Assembly (NCBI GenBank): GCA_031423015.1
Contig: JANPER010000183.1
Coordinates: forward strand, 58,833-122,832
DNA length: 64,000 nt
Reading direction: 5' to 3'
Source of the DNA: DATGPD01 sp031423015
GTDB taxonomy: Bacteria > Planctomycetota > UBA1135 > UBA2386
The notes beneath the pieces were generated by a model that made no database searches, was not told the DNA's origin, and saw nothing but the letters and a program-made list of their open reading frames with translations. Positions 9,357-18,291 of the stretch are shown here, piece by piece. Every line of letters starts with the position of its first letter. Position 1 is the stretch's first letter. The position numbers were made by a program, and so were the translations under genes.

Positions 9357-11062
9357 CGCAGTTCGCCAAGAAGTTCCGCATCATCCTCGAGAAGGCCGGC
9401 AAGATCACGGCCGAGCAGGGTGAGGCCTTGCTGGCCGACGCGCTGCAGCAGAAGCGGCCGGTCACTGAGGTAGCGGTCAAGAACGGCATCGTCGAGATGC
9501 CGGAGATGCTCGCGCTCATTGGGCGTGCGGCGAACATCGCGCCAATCAATCTGGCGAAGCTCAAGGTCAACAAGGAAGTCCTGCAGGCCGTCCCGATCGA
9601 CACCGCCAAAGAGTATCGGGTGTTCCCGATCGATCGGATTGGCAACATCCTGACGCTTGCCGTCGCCAATCCCTTCGACGTGCTGAAGCTCGACGACATC
9701 CGCATCATCACGGGTTGTCAGTTGCGCATGGTCATCTCTACAGAGGAGGCCATCCAGCAGCTCATCGCGGTTGCCTACAAGGCGGACGACGAGAGCCTGG
9801 GAGACATCCTCGAGTCGTTCGACGACAGCGACCTCGAGCTGAAGGAAGACGCCGCCGACGACGATGGCATGGACCTGTCTGCCATCAGTGACGAATCGTC
9901 GCCGGTGGTGAAAATGGTCAACAAGGTGATCGCCGACGCCGTGACCCAGGGCGCCAGCGACATCCACTTCGAGCCCTGCGAGAAGCGGATGCTCGTGCGC
10001 TATCGCAAAGATGGATGCCTTGTGGAGGCGATGACGCTGCCGAAGCGGATGCAGAACAACATCACTTCGCGCATCAAGATCATGTCCAAGCTGGACATCG
10101 CCGAGAAGCAGAAGCCGCAGGACGGCAAGTTCCAGATGAAGTTCGGCAACAAAGCGATCGACTTCCGTGTGTCGATCCTGCCGGTCATCTGGGGTGAGAA
10201 GACCGTGTTCCGAATCCTGGACTCCTCGAATCTCGCCCTCGACATCAAGTCGCTGGGCTTCGAGCCGCGGAGCATGGAAGACTATACGTGGGCCATCGAG
10301 CGGCCCTACGGCATGATTCTGGTCACGGGACCAACGGGGTCGGGCAAGTCCACGACGCTGTACTCCGCCGTGCGCCACATCGCACAGCCAGACATCAACC
10401 TGGTCACTGTCGAAGATCCCGTCGAGTACACGATGGAGGGGGTCAATCAGGTCCCGGTGAACGCCAAGCGCGGGATGACATTCGCTGGCGCGTTGCGCTC
10501 AATTCTCCGCCAGGACCCCGACGTGATCCTCCTGGGCGAGATCCGCGACCAAGAGACGCTCGAGATCGCGGTCAAGGCGGCGCTTACAGGCCACTTGGTG
10601 CTCAGCACGCTGCACACTAATGATGCCGTCGGCACGATCACTCGCATGATCGACATGGGGATGGACCCATTCAACATCGCGAGTTCGACCATCCTCATCT
10701 GTGCGCAGCGTCTCGCGCGCAAGCTGTGCCCAACTTGTAAGGTGGAAGAGAAGTTCGAAAATAAGGTCTACCTACGCGTTGGCTACACGGAAGCCGAGGT
10801 CAACAGAAGCGACTTCCAGAGCTTCAAGCCGGTCGGCTGCGGCCGCTGCAATGCAGGATACAAGGGTCGGTTCGCGCTGCTCGAGACGATGCGGATGACG
10901 GAGCCGATCAAGCGAATGGTGGTGGAGCGGCGCCCGGTCGCTGATATCAAGGAGCAAGCGCTGAAAGAGGGCATGCTGACGCTACGGCGTTGTGGCCTTC
11001 TGAACGCCAGCCGCGGTGTGACGAGCATCGAAGAAGTCGAGCGATCGACGATGGCCGACTGA
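9353..11062 (+). CDS. pilB: Type IV pilus assembly ATPase PilB (GspE family)
   Basis: 569 residues. N-terminal MshEN-like region (1-140), an acidic linker (145-180), the N2 region with GASDIHFEP, then the ATPase core: Walker A GPTGSGKST (326-334), Asp-box VEDPVEY, Walker B ILLGEIRD and His-box STLHTND. The zinc tetracysteine of PilB/GspE is present (CPTC at 459-462, CGRC at 496-499). It extends the pilus, opposing PilT. The ATG overlaps the pilT stop by 4 bases. GspE of type II secretion is the alternative, but the adjacent pilT favours a pilus. Confidence 0.95.
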   Translation: MTQFAKKFRIILEKAGKITAEQGEALLADALQQKRPVTEVAVKNGIVEMPEMLALIGRAANIAPINLAKLKVNKEVLQAVPIDTAKEYRVFPIDRIGNILTLAVANPFDVLKLDDIRIITGCQLRMVISTEEAIQQLIAVAYKADDESLGDILESFDDSDLELKEDAADDDGMDLSAISDESSPVVKMVNKVIADAVTQGASDIHFEPCEKRMLVRYRKDGCLVEAMTLPKRMQNNITSRIKIMSKLDIAEKQKPQDGKFQMKFGNKAIDFRVSILPVIWGEKTVFRILDSSNLALDIKSLGFEPRSMEDYTWAIERPYGMILVTGPTGSGKSTTLYSAVRHIAQPDINLVTVEDPVEYTMEGVNQVPVNAKRGMTFAGALRSILRQDPDVILLGEIRDQETLEIAVKAALTGHLVLSTLHTNDAVGTITRMIDMGMDPFNIASSTILICAQRLARKLCPTCKVEEKFENKVYLRVGYTEAEVNRSDFQSFKPVGCGRCNAGYKGRFALLETMRMTEPIKRMVVERRPVADIKEQALKEGMLTLRRCGLLNASRGVTSIEEVERSTMAD

Positions 11063-11079
11063 CGGCATACGAGGGGACA

Positions 11080-12312
11080 ATGACGACGACGTTCAAATTC
11101 CAAGCGAAGGACAGTTCCGGCAAGACCGTCAACGGCACCATGCAAGCGGCCTCGCAAAGCGAGGTGGTAGACGATCTGCGCCGGCGACGCTTGACTCCGA
11201 TCGACATTCGCAAGAGTGGCGGTGTGTCGTTGTTCGCCCGCGCCAAAGGCAAGGGGCCGGCCAAGAAAGCCTCGGTCAGGAGGGGTGAACTCGAGGTGTT
11301 CACACGCCAACTGTCGACGATGCTGTCGGCGGGTATCCCGATGCTGGAGGGGCTCGAGATCCTTGCGGATCAAGCCGAGAGCCCTGGCTTCAAGTACACC
11401 CTTACCAGAGTCGTCGAGGATATCCGCACGGGTGCAGACCTCTCCAAGTCGCTCGAGCCGCACCATAAGGTATTCTCGCAGATCTACGTGAGTATGATCA
11501 GAGCCGGCGAGGTGTCTGGTCAGCTCGACATCATTCTCACGCGGTTGGCTGAGTATCTCGAGGCCGCGGCCCATCTCCGCGCCGAGATCAAGTCGGCCAT
11601 GACTTACCCGGTGGTCTCGTTGGTGCTGGTCCTTGGCATCGCCGGGTTCTTGATGATGGGCATCGTTCCGTCGTTCAAGCCAGTGTTCGACTCTTTGGAA
11701 GTAGAGTTGCCGAAGCTGACCGTGGTCATCATGGATATCGCGTTCTGGACGCGCGATTACTGGTGGCTGATCATCGGGTCCATCCCGGCAGCGGTCTGCG
11801 GTATCAAAGCCTGGAAGGCGACCCCCAAGGGCGCATACGCCTGGGACGCAATGATCTTGCGCTTGCCGGTCTTCGGTTCGCTGTTCAAGAAAGTCGCGTT
11901 GTCGCGCTTCTCGCGCACGTTCTCGACGCTGATCAAGAGCGGTGTGCCGATCCTGGGCGCCATGGAGATCGTGTCGGAGACCGCGGGCAACCACGTCATC
12001 TCGCGCGTCGTCGACAAGGCCAAGGAGAACGTCAAGGCCGGCGAGACTCTCTCCGAGCCCTTGTCGCAGAGCAACATCTTCCCGCCGATGGTCACCAAGA
12101 TGATCGGCATCGGCGAGCGTTCGGGCGCGCTGGACTCGCTGCTCGAGAAGATCTCCGAGTTCTACGACCAGCAAGTCGAGGCGGAAGTCAAGAGCCTCAC
12201 GTCGCTGATCGAGCCGTTGATGATCGCGGTCATGGGCGTGGTCGTCGGTGGCATCGTGCTCGCCGTATTCCTGCCCATCTTCAAGCTACAAGAGAAGCTG
12301 TCGGGCGGCTAG
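11080..12312 (+). CDS. pilC: Type IV pilus inner-membrane platform protein PilC (GspF family)
   Basis: 410 residues. Start chosen at the ATG at 11080, preceded by GAGGGG at 11071-11076 and 17 bases after the pilB stop. The N-terminus (FKFQAKDSSGKTVNG) is typical of the family, followed by two GspF domains (about 75-200 and 275-400), each a helical bundle, with membrane helices near residues 175-197, 220-245 and 375-400. The protein anchors PilB and PilT to the membrane and guides pilin assembly. It sits in the order pilT-pilB-pilC, seen in many bacteria. Confidence 0.95.
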   Translation: MTTTFKFQAKDSSGKTVNGTMQAASQSEVVDDLRRRRLTPIDIRKSGGVSLFARAKGKGPAKKASVRRGELEVFTRQLSTMLSAGIPMLEGLEILADQAESPGFKYTLTRVVEDIRTGADLSKSLEPHHKVFSQIYVSMIRAGEVSGQLDIILTRLAEYLEAAAHLRAEIKSAMTYPVVSLVLVLGIAGFLMMGIVPSFKPVFDSLEVELPKLTVVIMDIAFWTRDYWWLIIGSIPAAVCGIKAWKATPKGAYAWDAMILRLPVFGSLFKKVALSRFSRTFSTLIKSGVPILGAMEIVSETAGNHVISRVVDKAKENVKAGETLSEPLSQSNIFPPMVTKMIGIGERSGALDSLLEKISEFYDQQVEAEVKSLTSLIEPLMIAVMGVVVGGIVLAVFLPIFKLQEKLSGG

Positions 12313-12351
12313 GCCGTTCGGCTTCCCTGCGGTCAAGCATCTGACGACGCC

Positions 12352-13227
12352 ATGCACCCCCTTGCCAAGCGCTGTCTCGTCTATGGCCTCGCGACTCCTG
12401 TCGTGGCGTCGCTTTGCTACGGCGGCTTCTTCTACGACGTGCCACACGACCCAGAGCACGCGCTGACTCAAGCCGAGATCAAGCTGCGCTTTGCGGCGCA
12501 GATTGCCGCTCGGCAAACCGATGGGTCGGAAATCGCGGTTCGCCGAACCATGATCGCCGAGGCGATCGCTTTCGTTGATGAAGCAGAACGGCTGGCGCCG
12601 TCGAGCGCACGAGCACTGGAGTACCGCGCCTACGCCGAATACCTGCGCGGTGACGTTCAGGCTGCTGCCGCTGGCTACTCGCGGGCGCGAACGCTCGCCG
12701 AGACCGCCGAGGAACGCGGCGGACTGGCCTTGTCCGAGGGACGGATGCTCGCGCTCGCCGGCGATGACGCAGGCGCGCTGCAAGCTCTGGAGGTTGCTGG
12801 CTCGTTGAGCGCAAAGGCCGGCCCGGCGGCGAGTCTCGAGAAGTCTCGCATTCTGGCGCGTCAGCAGCGCGTGACGGAGGCTGTGGCCACAGCGCGCGCC
12901 ACCCTCGAGATGACAGAGATCACCAGTGAGGACCTGATTGAGACTGGTCTATTCTTGGAGTCTCAGCAGCGCAATGACATCGCGGCCACGGCTTATGCCC
13001 GAGCAGCGCAGGGGAACCCGGTGGCGCAGTACTTCACCGCGCGTCTCAAGGCCAAGGATGGCCAGGTCGATAACGCGTTGGAGATGTTGGAGTTCGCCGT
13101 GCGAGACACGGAGGCTACGGTACGGACGCTCGTAAAGCGTGATTCCGCAACGTGGCAACCATGCGCAAACACAGCGCGCTTCCGCAAACTCTTCCCGGAG
13201 ATGGACGCGGCCCAACCGGGCCGCTGA
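12352..13227 (+). CDS. Membrane-anchored TPR-like protein
   Basis: 291 residues. One N-terminal hydrophobic segment (about 8-28) and then an all-helical, Ala-rich region with tetratricopeptide-like pairs: residues 65-95 (AFVDEAERLAPSSARALEYRAYAEYLRGD), 98-130 and 200-235. No enzyme motif. It lies 39 bases after pilC and just before the pilin gene, so it may be a pilus-biogenesis accessory comparable in position, not in proven function, to pilotin or PilF-like TPR proteins. Specific role unknown. Confidence 0.7.
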   Translation: MHPLAKRCLVYGLATPVVASLCYGGFFYDVPHDPEHALTQAEIKLRFAAQIAARQTDGSEIAVRRTMIAEAIAFVDEAERLAPSSARALEYRAYAEYLRGDVQAAAAGYSRARTLAETAEERGGLALSEGRMLALAGDDAGALQALEVAGSLSAKAGPAASLEKSRILARQQRVTEAVATARATLEMTEITSEDLIETGLFLESQQRNDIAATAYARAAQGNPVAQYFTARLKAKDGQVDNALEMLEFAVRDTEATVRTLVKRDSATWQPCANTARFRKLFPEMDAAQPGR

Positions 13228-13305
13228 GCTGGTCCTTGGCAAAAGGGGAATGGCGTTCCGAGTCCGGGGTGGATCCGTTCGTTTTTGGCTGATCAGGAGA
13301 GACAT

Positions 13306-14049
13306 ATGAAGAAGCAACAAGGCTTCACACTTATCGAGCTGATGATCGTGGTGGCGATCATCGCAATCATCGCGTCCATCGCGATTCCCAACCTCTTGAG
13401 TGCGCGTTTGAACGCCAATGAGTCGGCGGCCATCGCGACCCTCAAGAACATCACGTCGTCCCAGGCACAGTGCCAGGCTTCGGGTGTCATCGACGTCAAC
13501 CCGAGTGGCGCCAACGGCGCGGGCGAGTACGGTTACTTCGGCGAGCTATCCGGCGCGATCGGCATTCGCGCGGCGACCGGAACACCGACCACGACGCGCA
13601 TTGCGCCCCCCGTCCTGTCGGGTGCGTTTGGCACGTTCACGGCCGTGACGTTCGTCGCTGGCACGACGGCCGGCACGGGTGGTGCGGTGCTGCGCTCGGG
13701 CTACCTCTTCGCCATGTTCCTTCCGGGGCCAGCCTCGGAGTTCACGCCGGAGAATGTGACTGGTGGCGCCAGCACGGGCACCTACCTGCCGAACGCGGCA
13801 AACTCCGAAGTCCTTTGGGCCTGCTACGCCTGGCCGGTTTCGCGCGGCAACTCGGGCAAGCGCTGCTTCTTCGTGAACCAGTCCGGTGACGTGCTGGCTG
13901 CGCAGAACATCGCGGCGACGTCGATGTTCTCGGGCGCAGCCCGCGGACCGCAGGGCAACGCCGCCTACATCGGCACGCGCATGTCGTCGACGGTGGCAGC
14001 CAATGCCACCTCGACCGGCAGCGTCGAGCGTTGGATCCCGATCCAGTGA
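13306..14049 (+). CDS. Type IV pilin/pseudopilin-like protein
   Basis: 247 residues. Start chosen at the ATG at 13306 behind AGGAGAG. It has a class III prepilin leader: MKKQQG then FTLIEL, with the cleavage Gly at residue 6 and the invariant Glu at +5, followed by the hydrophobic N-terminal helix (MIVVAIIAIIASIAIPNLLSA). The remaining 200 residues form a Gly/Thr/Ala-rich globular head with three Cys. It should be a substrate of the prepilin peptidase at 4190-5131 and be polymerised by PilB/PilC. A strong hairpin follows the stop. Major pilin versus secretion pseudopilin cannot be settled, but its own ribosome site and terminator suit an abundant product. Confidence 0.9.
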   Translation: MKKQQGFTLIELMIVVAIIAIIASIAIPNLLSARLNANESAAIATLKNITSSQAQCQASGVIDVNPSGANGAGEYGYFGELSGAIGIRAATGTPTTTRIAPPVLSGAFGTFTAVTFVAGTTAGTGGAVLRSGYLFAMFLPGPASEFTPENVTGGASTGTYLPNAANSEVLWACYAWPVSRGNSGKRCFFVNQSGDVLAAQNIAATSMFSGAARGPQGNAAYIGTRMSSTVAANATSTGSVERWIPIQ

Positions 14050-14072
14050 TCGGTCGACAGGCTGTGTAGAGC

Positions 14073-14100
14073 AAAGGGCGCGGGGTTACCCGCGCCCTTT
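14073..14100 (+). terminator. Strong 12-bp hairpin after the pilin gene
   Basis: AAAGGGCGCGGG and its exact complement flank a GTTA loop, 24 bases after the pilin stop. The distal arm ends in TTT but no longer T-tract follows. The symmetry (A3 opposite T3) means it could work in both directions. Confidence 0.75.
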
Positions 14101-14161
14101 GTCGTTGGTGAACGGCTACAGCGGCTCAACCTGAGACGCGCCGCCAGCCGATGACTGTCGC

Positions 14162-15208
14162 ATGACGCTCGCGGCCGAGGCCCTCGCGGTGGCTCCCCCG
14201 CCCCGTGACGTGACTTCCGACAACGCCCTGGTTGGCTTGATGGCGACCGGTGCGGTGGCGGACGTCACGCCGGCGCCCGCCACGCCCCCTGTCACGCGCC
14301 GTGTATGCGATCTCACGATCGTCATGCCCGCGCGCAACGAGGCGGCAAACCTATCGGGACTGTTGGCTGAGCTTGAAGGTGTGCTCAGGCCGCTGCGCGC
14401 ACAGGGTCTCTCGGCCGACGTGGTCGTCGTCGATGACGGCTCGGAGGACGCGACAGCAAAGGTGGCACGCGCCGGTGGTGCCGAGGTGATTCAGCACGGA
14501 GTGGCGCTCGGCAACGGCGCAGCCGTCAAGCGCGGCATCCGGCACGCCCAGCGCAGCTGGATCCTGTTGCTGGATGGCGATGGCCAGCATCCACCAAATG
14601 CGATCCCAGGCATGCTCGCGCTCGCCGAACGCTTCGACATGGTCGTAGGTTCGCGCGGCGGCCGCGGTGGAGCCGCACACCGAAACATTGCCAACCAGAT
14701 CTACAACTGGTTGGCCTCGTATGTCACCGGGCGTCGCATCGACGACCTCACCAGTGGGTTCCGGCTGGTGCGCGCCGACGTGTTGAAGAGTTTTGTCTAT
14801 CTGCTGCCCAACACCTTCAGCTACCCGACCACGATCACGCTGGCGATGCTGCGCGCCGGTTACGCGGTCGCCTTCCATCCGATTCGTGTGCGCGAGCGTG
14901 GCGGCAAGAGTCACATTCGCTTGCTCAAGGACGGCAGCCGGTTCTTCGTCATCATCCTGCGCATCGCCACGTTCTTTGCGCCGCTGCGCGTGTTCGGGCC
15001 GCTGTCGCTGCTCATGCTCGGCACGGGCGTGGTGTGGTATGCGTACACGTTCTTTACGTCAGGTCGCTTCACCAACATGGCGCTGTTGTTGATCGCGCAG
15101 GCGACCATGCTGTTCGCGCTGGGGCTGGTGTCAGAACAGATCGCGGCGATGCGCTTCGAACGGGCACCGGTGCGCGAAGACGATGACCTGCGCCCACGCG
15201 TGCGATGA
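14162..15208 (+). CDS. GT2 glycosyltransferase, polyprenyl-phosphate type
   Basis: 348 residues. A short Pro/Ala-rich leader precedes a GT-A fold: LTIVMPARNEAANL (51-64), DDGS (91-94) and the metal-binding DGDGQHP (138-144). Two hydrophobic segments near the C-terminus (about 278-300 and 305-328) resemble DPM1/GtrB-type enzymes that load a sugar on undecaprenyl or dolichyl phosphate. Its stop overlaps the start of the next glycosyltransferase (ATGA). Together with the TMTC-like gene two places on it would make a lipid-linked donor and use it for protein O-glycosylation. This is inference from family and order. Confidence 0.85.
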   Translation: MTLAAEALAVAPPPRDVTSDNALVGLMATGAVADVTPAPATPPVTRRVCDLTIVMPARNEAANLSGLLAELEGVLRPLRAQGLSADVVVVDDGSEDATAKVARAGGAEVIQHGVALGNGAAVKRGIRHAQRSWILLLDGDGQHPPNAIPGMLALAERFDMVVGSRGGRGGAAHRNIANQIYNWLASYVTGRRIDDLTSGFRLVRADVLKSFVYLLPNTFSYPTTITLAMLRAGYAVAFHPIRVRERGGKSHIRLLKDGSRFFVIILRIATFFAPLRVFGPLSLLMLGTGVVWYAYTFFTSGRFTNMALLLIAQATMLFALGLVSEQIAAMRFERAPVREDDDLRPRVR

Positions 15209-16371
15209 GCAACCTGCGTGTTCTGGTGTTTGGCGCCTGGGACGACGGGCCAGGCTACCCGCGCACACGGTCGTGGCTGCTGGGGCTGAGCGCTGTTGGC
15301 GAGTCGCCGACGCTGTGGCGGCTGCCGTCGTTATTCGGGGGGCAAAAGAAGGTCGACATCGTGCGGCAGCCATGGCGATGGCCCGGCGCCGCCTGCCAGT
15401 TGCTAGCGGCACGTCAGCGTGCCAGGCGAGCCATCGGCGTCGCCCTGCAATCGATCGACCCCCACGTCGTGTTGGTGCCGTACCCGGGCCATGCCTTGGC
15501 CCCGGTGGTGCGGGCGGCGTTTGCCGGGCCGATCGTGCTCGACTTGTTCTTGTCGGCGCACGACACCGTCATCGAGGATCGCGGCTACTTCCGGCCGCGG
15601 TCGCTGCCGGCGCGCGCGCTTCTCGCATTGGATCGACGCGCCTGTGCCGCCGCGGACCTCGTGTTGGTCGACACGCCGGCCCATGCGGCACACATCGCGG
15701 CGACCTTTGGCCTACCCGCGGAACGAACCGCGTGGTTGCCGGTAGGTGACCCGGACGCGCCAGCAGAGCCGCCGCCGTATCCGGCGTTGACGATGCCGTT
15801 GCGCGTGTTGTTCTTTGGCACGGGCGTGCCCTTGCACGGCCTGCCCATTCTGGTTGACGCCGTGCAACGCTGTCTTGGCGCGGTCCGCCTCGAGGTCATC
15901 GGTGGCAGTCGGGCCGAGCGAACCGCGATCACCGCACTCGCCTCGCCACACATCCAACTCGGGCCAGTGTTCCTCCCGCGCTACGAGCTGGGCGCGGCGA
16001 TCGCGCGCGCACACGTGGTTGCCGGCGTGTTCGGCACGTCGGCCAAGGCGCAACGGGTCATTCCGTTCAAGCTGGTACACGCGTTGGCCGCTGGGCGGCC
16101 GGTGCTTACCGGCGACTCGCCGGCGGTCCGCGAATGGCTGCGTCCCGGCGAGGACGTGCTCGTGGCGCCGATGGGCGACGCGCGTGGGCTCGCCGCGTGC
16201 CTGAGCGAACTGGCGCGCGCGCCGCACGAGTTGCCGAAGATCGCGATCGCCGCGCGCCAGACGTTCGAGCACCGCTTCTCGGCGGTCGCGATCGGTCACC
16301 AGCTGCAGGCGCTGCTCGCTGGTGTGGCGCAGGGCAGCGTAGGCCGCCGAGCGGTTGCTACGCATGCGTGA
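15205..16371 (+). CDS. GT4-like (GT-B fold) glycosyltransferase
   Basis: 388 residues. N-terminal Rossmann-like half (LRVLVFGAWDDGPGYPRT) and a C-terminal half starting near residue 197 (LRVLFFGTGVPLHGLPILVDAV) with the donor-binding region FKLVHALAAGRPVLTGDSPAVREWL and then VLVAPMGDARGLAACL. The typical E(x)7E is replaced by a looser H-A-L-A pattern. Acceptor and sugar cannot be named. The ATG overlaps the upstream stop by 4 bases and the next gene overlaps its end by 8, so the three form one translational unit. Confidence 0.8.
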   Translation: MSNLRVLVFGAWDDGPGYPRTRSWLLGLSAVGESPTLWRLPSLFGGQKKVDIVRQPWRWPGAACQLLAARQRARRAIGVALQSIDPHVVLVPYPGHALAPVVRAAFAGPIVLDLFLSAHDTVIEDRGYFRPRSLPARALLALDRRACAAADLVLVDTPAHAAHIAATFGLPAERTAWLPVGDPDAPAEPPPYPALTMPLRVLFFGTGVPLHGLPILVDAVQRCLGAVRLEVIGGSRAERTAITALASPHIQLGPVFLPRYELGAAIARAHVVAGVFGTSAKAQRVIPFKLVHALAAGRPVLTGDSPAVREWLRPGEDVLVAPMGDARGLAACLSELARAPHELPKIAIAARQTFEHRFSAVAIGHQLQALLAGVAQGSVGRRAVATHA

Positions 16372-18208
16372 GTTTGCGAACGTCAGGCAGGCGCAGGCGA
16401 TCATCATCCTGTGTGCCCTGCTCGCGTATGCCACCGTGCTGCTTGGCACGTTTGTGTACGACGATGTCCACACCGTACGCGACAACGTCGCGATTCGCGC
16501 GTTGTCCAACATCCCGCGTTTCTACTTCGACGTCGACCTTTTCAGTTCCATCGACTGCCGCATGTATCGCCCCGTCGTGCTGACGAGCTACGCGATCGAT
16601 TACGCCGTGGGACAGGGCGCGGCATGGACCTTCAAGCTGACGAACTTGATTCTGCATACGAGCGTGGCCGTCGCGCTCTACCACGTGATGGCGCGGTTGA
16701 ACGCGTCGCCTGGCGCAGCGCTCGTGTCGGCGTGTTTGTTCGCCGCGCATCCGCTGGGTTCCGAGGCGGTGAACACCATCTCCGGTCGCAGTGAGCTTGG
16801 CGTAGCGCTGGGCCTGCTGCTCGGCCTGCTGGCGCATGAGCGCGCGCGCACGCACCCACGCTGGGCGCTGGCGACGACCTTGTGTGCATTCCTGGCCTGC
16901 GGCTGCAAGGAGATCGGCGTCGTTCTGCCCGCGCTGCTCTTGGCGCTCGACCCGCCGCGGTGGCGGCGCGACGGGAATGCACGGTGGTTCTTGCGCCATG
17001 CACTGCCGGCGGCCGCAGTACTCGGTTACTTGCTGGTCCGGCGTGCGCTGTTCGGCCAAGCGACATCGGCATTGCCGCCGCTCACCGGCGGCAGCGAACC
17101 GCTCGCGGGGTATGGGCGCGACTTGCTGACGCAGATGTGCACGATGGCAACCGTCCTGCCGCGCGCGCTGACGCAGTGTGTCGTGCCGTTCGGTCTGAGC
17201 TTGGATCCACCCGTGCAGTTCGCGCGATCGCCAGCGTCGGCCCAAGTCGTGTGCGGCGCGCTGTTCTTGGGCAGCGTGGCCCTCCTGGGTCTGCGCGGTC
17301 TTGCTGCTGATCGCCTACGCCGCGTCGGCCTCACGATCGCTTGTTGCAGCGCGCTGCCTTGGGTCGTGCTGCCGCTGAACTTGCCCTACCTCGAGCACCG
17401 CATGTACGTGCCGTTGGCGGGCCTTGCCGTCGTGCTGGCAGCGTTGGTGTCGTCCCGTCGCCGGTCGGCCGATCTGCGCGGTCAATCGGTGCCATGGCGC
17501 AGAGTCGTGGGCGGTCTGCTGCTGGTGTTCGCCGGCCTCGCCACGCGCCGGAGTCTCGAGTACCGCGACGCGACGAGCATGTGGCACCGGCTCGTGCAGG
17601 CGCAGCCGAGTTCCGTGCCAGCGCTCTGCGGACTCGCGGTTTGTCACATGGAAAAAGGTGAGCCAGCTGCCGCCTTGCCGTTGGTGCAACGCGCGGTCGC
17701 GCTGCGGCCGACGCATGCGACCGCGCTGCGCAACCTGGCAGAACTGAATCTCCAGCTGGCGCCGGCACCGGGCAACGCGATGGCCGCGTTGATCGTGGCG
17801 GACACGCTGGTACGCATGGCGCCGACCAACCCGTTCGACCGCTTGCTGCGCAGCCGGGCCTTGGCGCTGACGGCCGAGGCCACAGGCCACGCGCCGTGGT
17901 TCGACGCGGCCGAGCAAGAGGCCCTGCACTGTCTGTCGATCGCCGCGCCGAAGTCGTTGGTCTATCGCACCGCGGCCTCGGCGCGAACTAGGCAAGGCGA
18001 TCACCCGCGCGCGCTGGCGCTGCTGGATGCGTCAGTCGCGGCTGGCCTGGTGAACGCGGCGGTGCTGCTCGACCGCGTCGCCTGCTTGCGACGCCTGGGG
18101 CGCGCGAAGGAAGCGGATGTCGCGACTCAGCGGCTCATGCATGCCTACCCTTTCGATCCAGCCGTGCTCGATCTCGTCGAGCAGCGCGTCGCAGCACCGT
18201 TGCGCTAG
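16364..18208 (+). CDS. TMTC-like membrane O-mannosyltransferase with TPRs
   Basis: 614 residues from the ATG at 16364; an in-frame TTG lies 9 bases earlier. The N-terminal 380 residues are a GT-C-type polytopic domain: a luminal acidic loop soon after the first helix (FVYDDVHTV), the GRSELGVAL element and about 9-11 membrane helices. Residues about 410-590 are TPR-like helices (ALCGLAVCHMEKGEPAAALPLVQRAVAL). This layout matches TMTC-type protein O-mannosyltransferases, which move a sugar from polyprenyl phosphate to exported proteins. The preceding GT2 could supply the donor. Targets are unknown; the pilin and surface lipoproteins nearby are candidates. Confidence 0.8.
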   Translation: MREFANVRQAQAIIILCALLAYATVLLGTFVYDDVHTVRDNVAIRALSNIPRFYFDVDLFSSIDCRMYRPVVLTSYAIDYAVGQGAAWTFKLTNLILHTSVAVALYHVMARLNASPGAALVSACLFAAHPLGSEAVNTISGRSELGVALGLLLGLLAHERARTHPRWALATTLCAFLACGCKEIGVVLPALLLALDPPRWRRDGNARWFLRHALPAAAVLGYLLVRRALFGQATSALPPLTGGSEPLAGYGRDLLTQMCTMATVLPRALTQCVVPFGLSLDPPVQFARSPASAQVVCGALFLGSVALLGLRGLAADRLRRVGLTIACCSALPWVVLPLNLPYLEHRMYVPLAGLAVVLAALVSSRRRSADLRGQSVPWRRVVGGLLLVFAGLATRRSLEYRDATSMWHRLVQAQPSSVPALCGLAVCHMEKGEPAAALPLVQRAVALRPTHATALRNLAELNLQLAPAPGNAMAALIVADTLVRMAPTNPFDRLLRSRALALTAEATGHAPWFDAAEQEALHCLSIAAPKSLVYRTAASARTRQGDHPRALALLDASVAAGLVNAAVLLDRVACLRRLGRAKEADVATQRLMHAYPFDPAVLDLVEQRVAAPLR

Positions 18209-18291
18209 TTGCGCTGGCCGCCGACGGTACCGCGGCCGCCGGCCTCAGGTGGAGCACGTCGACATCTTGCGCCGCCGTGAAGGCTGAGGGC

